9,359 nucleotides of DNA from Candidatus Nitromaritima sp. SCGC AAA288-L16. GTDB lineage: Bacteria > Nitrospinota > Nitrospinia > Nitrospinales > VA-1. The stretch lies in assembly GCA_000372225.1 (NCBI GenBank), contig AQTY01000042.1:1-9359 (forward strand), read 5' to 3'. The position numbers were made by a program, and so were the translations under genes. This document shows, in pieces, positions 5,521 to 9,359 of this stretch. Within the stretch, counting starts at the first letter, position 1. Each line of letters begins with the position of its first letter. The notes under the pieces were generated by a model. It did not search any database, was not told the DNA's origin, and saw only the letters and a program-made list of their open reading frames with translations.

Positions 5521-6417
5521 ATGCCAACTTTATCACGAGTGAAGCCTAAGCTCACGTTTAACAAGGGCATTGCTGGATTTTTTATTTTTCTTCATCTCGG
5601 AGCGTTATTGGCATTTTTCCCTTTTGCTTTTTCCTGGAGTGCTGTAGTACTGATGTTATTCTTGCACTGGCTGACTGCTTCTATTGGAATTTGTTTTGGT
5701 TATCACAGATATCTTACCCACAGAGGAATGGATCTTCCAAAGTGGCTGGCGAATACGATTGTGTTTATCGGATCACTAGCTTGCCAAAACGGCCCTATTA
5801 AGTGGGTAGCTCATCACCGGATGCACCATGCAGGGTCAGATACAGAGCGGGACCCACATAGCGCAAAAAATAATCTCTGGTGGGCACATCTCGGATGGAT
5901 GCTCTATAAACACCCAGAATTTGACGATGATAGAGTGATTCAAAATTACACGAAGGATATTTCAGATAACAAGTTCTATCAATTTCTAGAAAAAAATTAT
6001 ATCAAAAACCAGTTTATACTTGGCTTTATTTTTCTTGCAATCGGAGGACTACCTTGGGTTGTATGGGGAATATTTTTGCGAATTGTACTAGTTTACCATG
6101 GCACATGGTTCGTTAATAGCGCAGCCCATGCTTTCGGCTATAAAAACTTTCAACTGGGAAACGATCTTTCTACTAACTGTTGGTGGGTAGCGATTCTCGC
6201 CTACGGAGAAGGCTGGCACAACAACCATCACGCCTTTCCAAAATCAGCCCAGCATGGCTTTCGTCCCATGGAGATAGACATTACCTGGATGGCTATCTGG
6301 ACTCTTAAAAAAATGGGTCTGGTGAAAAATATCAGAGTTGCCAAAGTGAAACGATCCACAAACGCCACCTCTATCGATTCAGCTTTTGAAGGGGAAATGG
6401 TTAAGCAAGCTGCTTAA
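5521..6417 (+). CDS. Membrane fatty acid (Delta9-type acyl) desaturase
   Basis: This 298-residue integral membrane di-iron desaturase inserts a cis double bond into acyl chains of lipids or acyl-CoA, raising membrane fluidity; it needs O2 and an electron donor. The three histidine boxes are complete: H62-RYLT-H67, H99-RM-H102-H103 and H233-NN-H236-H237. The spacing and the segments GYHRYLTHRG, RDPHSAKN and GEGWHNNHHAFP are those of the DesC/stearoyl-CoA desaturase group. Hydrophobic helices lie at about 16-58, 75-88 and 165-200. There is no fused cytochrome b5 or ferredoxin domain, and no reductase is adjacent. The ATG at 5521 has no clear Shine-Dalgarno; residues before the first helix are short and basic. 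It is divergent from the sensor kinase across a 158-base spacer with repeats. The exact position specificity is inferred. Confidence 0.93.
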   Translation: MPTLSRVKPKLTFNKGIAGFFIFLHLGALLAFFPFAFSWSAVVLMLFLHWLTASIGICFGYHRYLTHRGMDLPKWLANTIVFIGSLACQNGPIKWVAHHRMHHAGSDTERDPHSAKNNLWWAHLGWMLYKHPEFDDDRVIQNYTKDISDNKFYQFLEKNYIKNQFILGFIFLAIGGLPWVVWGIFLRIVLVYHGTWFVNSAAHAFGYKNFQLGNDLSTNCWWVAILAYGEGWHNNHHAFPKSAQHGFRPMEIDITWMAIWTLKKMGLVKNIRVAKVKRSTNATSIDSAFEGEMVKQAA

Positions 6418-6428
6418 TTTCTCTCCGC

Positions 6429-6460
6429 CCCGCACTCTTATGTGTGAGGGTTGTTTCCTA
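6429..6460 (+). terminator. Weak terminator after the desaturase gene
   Basis: CCC-G-CAC (6429-6435) pairs with GTG-A-GGG (6444-6450) around an 8-base loop with one G/A mismatch, followed by TTGTTT. It lies in the 63-base gap between the convergent desaturase and DUF2797 genes. The stem is short and the T-run imperfect. Confidence 0.35.
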
Positions 6461-6480
6461 GTTCATAAAAATCATATAGA

Positions 6481-7284
6481 TCACCCCTCAAACACAAACT
6501 CCATATAGTAACCCGAGTATTTTCTTAAGTTGATTACCCGGTTTTCAAATATCAGGTACTGCCCCTTGATGCCTGTAAGTTTATCAGTAAACTCACCTTC
6601 CTTATCCAGATTGTGACTTGATATTTTCAATGGAACAGATTGGACGGGATAAGTAAACGACTGAATTTCTTCTTCATCTAATGCATATTGCCTAAGCTCT
6701 TTAGGAATACACCGAATCATTTCTTCACGCACAGTAGAAAAATCAACATCTTCAATCTTTCCCAAAAGCATTTTTCTCCAGTTGGTCTTGTCAGAAATCT
6801 TTTTAGCCAAAACTATCTCAATTTGGCCCGATAGAATCCTGCGAGGAACCTTGGCAATAATCAATGCTTTGATCGCTCCCTGATCAATCCAACGACTTGG
6901 AATATTATAATGGCGCGTTATACCGACTTTTACTCCGGATGTCTGTGATAGGTAAACATAATGATCTATATTGCAGTATTTTTCATAAAACTGTCGATCA
7001 GCTTCGTTTCCCTTATCATGCTGACACTTTTCTGGACGCACCGAACAAATATCATTTTCCGGCAAGTCCCGCGTGCAAGGAAAACAATATCCATCTCTAT
7101 AAGTTTTCTTAATGTTACGACCACATTCAACACATGTGATTTTGCCAGTATATTTTATATTTACAATTTGACCCACTTTAGATGTCAAAGGATACGAATC
7201 TTCACCTAAGTTCAAGAGATATTGAATAGGCGTGCCTTCCTTGTAAGTCATTTTAGTCAACTGACCACTAATTACTTTTGGCAT
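6481..7284 (-). CDS. DUF2797 protein with two Cys clusters and a GIY-YIG-like core
   Basis: This 267-residue protein is recognisably of the DUF2797 family, for which I know no function. Residues 1-48 form a small beta domain (GQLTKMTYKEGTPIQYLLNL). A zinc-ribbon-like cluster follows: C51-xx-C54 and C67-xx-C70 (CVECGR...GYCFPC). A second cysteine/histidine set lies at C80, C87, H89, C104 and H108. The core HYVYLS...GVKVGITR...IPSRWIDQGA (residues about 108-137) with E156 in SGQIEIVLA resembles the order Tyr, [VK]xG, Arg, Glu of GIY-YIG-type nuclease domains; that resemblance is my inference. The TNWRKML segment is also typical of the family. It is the last gene of a - strand set, 30 bases after the small membrane protein gene. 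AGGAAA lies 11 bases before the ATG, so ribosome binding is weak. A nucleic-acid role is plausible but unproven. Confidence 0.85.
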   Translation of the reverse strand: MPKVISGQLTKMTYKEGTPIQYLLNLGEDSYPLTSKVGQIVNIKYTGKITCVECGRNIKKTYRDGYCFPCTRDLPENDICSVRPEKCQHDKGNEADRQFYEKYCNIDHYVYLSQTSGVKVGITRHYNIPSRWIDQGAIKALIIAKVPRRILSGQIEIVLAKKISDKTNWRKMLLGKIEDVDFSTVREEMIRCIPKELRQYALDEEEIQSFTYPVQSVPLKISSHNLDKEGEFTDKLTGIKGQYLIFENRVINLRKYSGYYMEFVFEG

Positions 7285-7314
7285 CGAATCAAAGTTTCCT
7301 GTTTATCAGATATA

Positions 7315-7473
7315 TTAATTGGAAGACGATCTTTTTGAAGTAAAATAATATAAAGCAAATAAAGCGACACTAACTGCAAAAATCAAAGTAAGGGATTCAA
7401 AAATAAGAAAAGAAAGGCAAAACAAAACCAGATAGAACAATATTTTAGCAGTATCAGCTTTCCAGTCGACCAT
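7315..7473 (-). CDS. Small two-helix membrane protein, 52 residues, unknown
   Basis: A complete frame runs from ATG 7473 to TAA 7315-7317. The product begins MVDWKADTAK. A hydrophobic helix at about residues 11-25 (ILFYLVLFCLSFLIF) is followed by a one-Glu turn (E26), a second helix at about 28-44 (LTLIFAVSVALFALYYF), and a basic, serine-rich tail TSKRSSSN. A helical hairpin with both ends on one face and a basic end fits a small inner-membrane protein. GAAGG stands two bases before the ATG, so the ribosome binding site is poorly spaced. It sits 30 bases before the DUF2797 gene and 85 after the MBL hydrolase on the same strand, consistent with one transcript. I do not recognise a family. The clean hydrophobic pattern ending in charged residues argues that it is real. 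Confidence 0.55.
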   Translation of the reverse strand: MVDWKADTAKILFYLVLFCLSFLIFESLTLIFAVSVALFALYYFTSKRSSSN

Positions 7474-7490
7474 AACCTTCACTCAGTCAC

Positions 7491-7510
7491 ATAAACTTTA
7501 ATAAACTTTA
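7491..7510. repeat. Perfect tandem 10-bp direct repeat
   Basis: ATAAACTTTA occurs twice back to back. The pair lies in the 85-base gap between the MBL hydrolase and the small membrane protein gene, 18-37 bases upstream of the latter's ATG. One-turn spacing could make it a protein site or part of an AT-rich promoter; it could also be a chance duplication. Confidence 0.5.
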
Positions 7511-7558
7511 TCCTTTCGAATAACTGTGATGAATAAAACAATAAATCAAAATACTTTA

Positions 7559-8278
7559 TTAACCACCCATAACCGCCAACCAGTCTTCTAAACTCTTGAT
7601 TTGCAAATAAGAATTTGTTTCTCGAACATCACCCATAGGTGCAGAAGGATTCCCGCCATAATTATGTCCAGGGTAAAGCACCACCTCATCCTGAATTTTT
7701 GCTAGCCGTCGAGTCAAGGTGTCATACATGACCTCACTATCACCTCCTGGTAAATCAACACGGCCACAACCTTGCAAAAATAAAGTGTCTCCGGCAACAA
7801 GAAAATCCCCGACCCGAAAACACTGAGAGCCTGGAGTATGTCCCGGTGTATGTAAAAAAGTAATGTCTATGGATCCAATGCTTAGCACTTCTTCGCTATC
7901 AGTCAAGTGCAGATCTGAATCAGAAAGGCCTGTCACCTGCTTTAACCCTTCAGCTTCATGTTTGTTTACATAAACAGGGGCAGAATTTTTTTCCATCAAC
8001 TCAGCAAGTCCTGTAATGTTCATGCCAAAAATACTGCCACCAACATGATCCGGATGGTAATGGGTAACCAACGAGCCCTTCAATTTCATTTCCTCAGTTT
8101 CAATCACATTGAGAACCCCATCAATGTCCCAAGCAGGATCAACAATCACACATTCCCTGGTATTTTTATCTCCAATTATATAAATAAAGTTTGCCATTTG
8201 CCGAGCAGAAGAATCTGACTTACCAATATCGACTCCTGACAACAACTGTTTAAAAAATAACGGACTTTCTTCGGACAC
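7559..8278 (-). CDS. MBL-fold hydrolase, glyoxalase II-like
   Basis: This 239-residue metallo-beta-lactamase-fold hydrolase is close to the glyoxalase II/GloB-like group. The metal site is complete: H73-x-H75-x-D77-H78 (THYHPDHVGG), H147 (HTPGHTPGS), D164 (AGDTLF) and H205 (YPGHNYGG). GCGRVDLPGGD after the bridging Asp is shared with glyoxalase II-like and ETHE1-like persulfide dioxygenases. The C-terminal PSAPMGDVRETN and LEDWLAVMG fit an uncharacterised bacterial subgroup rather than true GloB, whose glutathione-binding C-terminal domain is absent. The substrate is therefore unknown; a thioester is the likeliest. The start is GTG at 8276-8278, supported by a strong Shine-Dalgarno AGGGAG (8285-8290). 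It heads a - strand set with the small membrane protein and the DUF2797 protein. Confidence 0.9.
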   Translation of the reverse strand: MSEESPLFFKQLLSGVDIGKSDSSARQMANFIYIIGDKNTRECVIVDPAWDIDGVLNVIETEEMKLKGSLVTHYHPDHVGGSIFGMNITGLAELMEKNSAPVYVNKHEAEGLKQVTGLSDSDLHLTDSEEVLSIGSIDITFLHTPGHTPGSQCFRVGDFLVAGDTLFLQGCGRVDLPGGDSEVMYDTLTRRLAKIQDEVVLYPGHNYGGNPSAPMGDVRETNSYLQIKSLEDWLAVMGG

Positions 8279-8284
8279 AAAATT

Positions 8285-8290
8285 CTCCCT
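8285..8290 (-). promoter_or_regulatory. Shine-Dalgarno that fixes the GTG start of the MBL hydrolase
   Basis: AGGGAG on the - strand lies six bases before GTG 8278. No ATG in frame is as well placed, so the GTG start is preferred. Confidence 0.7.
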
Positions 8291-8631
8291 TGCCGGTTAA
8301 TTGAAATATTTCTAGCCAAATCAACTTACGCATTGTAACAGATCTTACTAATTATACATTGTTGACGGAACTAACCAATTGGTTACACTTACAGAGTTGG
8401 CTATGCTAAAATCCAGTTAGATTTTAATTCTTAGCTCTGATTAATGTTTTGAGTTAGAAAATTATTTAAGTGGTTTTTTTTTTATAAAACTCCTAGCCAA
8501 GCCATGTGTCGGCCGACCTATTTGTAGCTATCCTGGTCTCTATTCGATTACATTGCCGAATCAGCATCGAAGGTTAATTAACTTAACTAGCAAACCTTCA
8601 GTACAAACTCTCATCAAATGCAGGTGAAAAA
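8291..8631. other. Gene-free spacer and leader between the MBL hydrolase and the acyltransferase
   Basis: No convincing ORF lies here on either strand. On the + strand TTGACG (8362-8367) and TACACT (8384-8389), 16 bases apart, form a plausible promoter, giving a leader of over 200 bases. Within it are an AT-rich hairpin (TAAAATC 8407-8413 with GATTTTA 8420-8426), ten T (8474-8483) without a strong stem before them, and a perfect palindrome GTCGGCCGAC (8508-8517). Two further inverted repeats follow: TTCGAT/ATCGAA (8543-8548, 8566-8571) and GAAGGTT/AACCTTC (8569-8575, 8593-8599). The last two share bases 8569-8571, so they would compete. Nothing matches a riboswitch class that I recognise. Confidence 0.4.
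8362..8389 (+). promoter_or_regulatory. Possible promoter of the acyltransferase gene
   Basis: TTGACG (five of six) and TACACT (four of six) are spaced by 16 bases on the + strand. It is the best pair upstream of the acyltransferase, though over 200 bases away from it. Confidence 0.35.
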
Positions 8632-8691
8632 ATTTTAAAATATTTATTATCGCTTTATCACACCCTACGATTTTGGATTGTAATAATAAGC
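8618..8691 (+). other. Probable missing N-terminus of the acyltransferase
   Basis: The bases 8632-8691 continue the acyltransferase frame and encode a membrane helix of the kind PlsC proteins normally have. ATG 8618 is out of frame by one: it reads MQVKKF and stops. Adding one A to the A6 run (8627-8632) would give MQVKKILKYLLSLYH in frame with the rest. AGGTGA (8622-8627) is alternatively a Shine-Dalgarno for an ATT start at 8632. Confidence 0.5.
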
Positions 8692-9357
8692 TTGTCTATC
8701 ATTCTTGGCACCGTAGCTACTGTTCTAGGAGTTTTTGATAGGAGCGGAAATCAATCTCATAAAGTGGCTGCCTTGTGGAGCAGGTTAATTTGCGAGTGGA
8801 ATGGTATTCGAGTTGAAGTTAGCGGGGCAGAAAATGTCTTGGTTGATCAACCGCAAATTTTTATAGCTAATCACCAAGGTTACTACGATATTTTCGCATT
8901 AGCCGGCTATTTGGCCGTCCAACTCCGATGGGTTTCAAAAGCAGTCTTATTTCGAGTTCCCTTTATGGGCTGGGCAATGCGCGCAGCTAGCTATATTCCT
9001 GTTGAAAGAAACAATCGAAAACAATCATATCAAGCTTTCCTAAATACCCTCGAAGCTATCAAAGCGGGAAGTTCTATCGTTATTTTTCCTGAAGGGACAC
9101 GATCTGAAGACGGAAGCATAGGTGTTTTTAAAAAAGGAAGCCATCTCCTAGCCCAACGGGCCAAAGTACCAATGGTACCTGTGACAATTGTAGGAACCCG
9201 AAATATCATCCGCAAAGGTAGTATGCTCTTTCACCCTGGGACAGTCCGAGTTATTATTTTCCCTTGCATAACTATGGACGGGGATGATGTAAAAAAAGGA
9301 GATGAAATACTTCAAAAAATTCGTAATATAATATGTAAAAACTTTAAAACTACCTGA
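8692..9357 (+). CDS. plsC: PlsC-type 1-acylglycerol-3-phosphate acyltransferase
   Basis: This membrane-bound acyltransferase adds the second acyl chain to lysophosphatidic acid in phospholipid synthesis. From the TTG at 8692 it gives 221 residues. All LPLAT motifs are present: the catalytic H61-QGYY-D66 (NHQGYYD), the substrate motif around YIPVER (101-106), FPEGTR (132-137), and VPMVPV (159-164). The TTG start is doubtful because it cuts into a hydrophobic N-terminal helix. The same frame is open back to 8587 and reads LKYLLSLYHTLRFWIVII before this point, but it contains no ATG, GTG or TTG upstream. Either ATT at 8632 (behind AGGTGA at 8622-8627) is used, or a base is missing near 8627-8632 that would connect ATG 8618. 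The stop is inside the window. Specificity for lysophosphatidic acid is inferred from family. Confidence 0.88.
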   Translation: MSIILGTVATVLGVFDRSGNQSHKVAALWSRLICEWNGIRVEVSGAENVLVDQPQIFIANHQGYYDIFALAGYLAVQLRWVSKAVLFRVPFMGWAMRAASYIPVERNNRKQSYQAFLNTLEAIKAGSSIVIFPEGTRSEDGSIGVFKKGSHLLAQRAKVPMVPVTIVGTRNIIRKGSMLFHPGTVRVIIFPCITMDGDDVKKGDEILQKIRNIICKNFKTT

Positions 9358-9359
9358 AT

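Noticed and set aside
6897..7209. Two + strand open frames opposite the DUF2797 gene
   Set aside because: Both are antisense to the Cys-rich part of the DUF2797 protein and have no domain or ribosome binding site.
7559..8278. Naming the MBL hydrolase gloB or ETHE1
   Set aside because: It lacks the glutathione-binding C-terminal domain of GloB, and the ETHE1 resemblance is limited to the shared GCGRxD segment.
8397..8500. Small RNA bounded by TTGGCTA and TAGCCAA and ending at the T-run
   Set aside because: The stem directly before the T-run is weak and AT-rich, and the closing repeat is only seven bases over a span of about 100, so I did not annotate an ncRNA.
8508..8517. Perfect palindrome GTCGGCCGAC as an operator or terminator
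   Set aside because: It has no loop, no T-run and no nearby start site; a 10-bp palindrome alone is not enough to claim function.
1..9359. Defence island, toxin-antitoxin pair, prophage, transposon, CRISPR array or tRNA gene
   Set aside because: No repeats, recombinases, terminal inverted repeats, spacer-repeat pattern or tRNA-like structures were found; the genes are ordinary metabolic and regulatory types.

Overview
The window reads as AT-rich chromosomal DNA from a Gram-negative bacterium. Its genes are ordinary housekeeping and accessory metabolism with short spacers. There are no rRNA or tRNA genes, CRISPR arrays, insertion sequences or phage genes that I can see. The mix suggests a free-living aerobe or microaerophile, perhaps of a deltaproteobacterial or Nitrospinota-like lineage: a 2-Cys peroxiredoxin, a membrane Delta9-type desaturase, a CPCC zinc-knuckle/coiled-coil protein, a DUF2797 protein and a HAMP-less histidine kinase. 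That placement is inference only and weak.

Layout. Positions 1-34 hold the terminator of a + strand gene lying outside the window. Next, on the - strand, come surE (35-790) and a typical 2-Cys peroxiredoxin (889-1476); the peroxiredoxin's terminator abuts the surE start codon. A divergent spacer (1477-1722) carries a good sigma70-like promoter for a PhnP-like metallo-beta-lactamase-fold phosphodiesterase (1723-2487, +). Convergent with it is a small - strand gene for a CPCC/coiled-coil protein, split into two frames at a run of eight A (2501-2792). bioD (2931-3629, +) converges on a two-component system (- strand: kinase 4376-5362, then regulator 3663-4373). A divergent spacer with repeats separates the kinase from a fatty acid desaturase (5521-6417, +). 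A - strand cluster follows: an MBL-fold hydrolase (7559-8278), a 52-residue two-helix membrane protein (7315-7473) and a DUF2797 protein (6481-7284). After about 400 bases of leader DNA comes a PlsC-type acyltransferase (+, ending at 9357) whose N-terminal helix has no ordinary start codon in frame.

How the genes relate. The desaturase and the acyltransferase both act on membrane phospholipid acyl chains. The kinase, with two membrane helices and a very short outer loop, is divergent from the desaturase across a spacer holding a tandem 11-bp-period repeat and a dyad. A membrane-state sensor controlling the desaturase is therefore a reasonable but untested hypothesis. SurE, the PhnP-like enzyme and BioD are otherwise stand-alone housekeeping functions.

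The points most worth a second look are the frame-split CPCC/coiled-coil gene, the missing canonical start of the acyltransferase, the terminator-surE junction, the desaturase operator candidates, and the DUF2797 protein with two Cys clusters and a GIY-YIG-like core. I see no defence island or other obviously new multi-gene system here.
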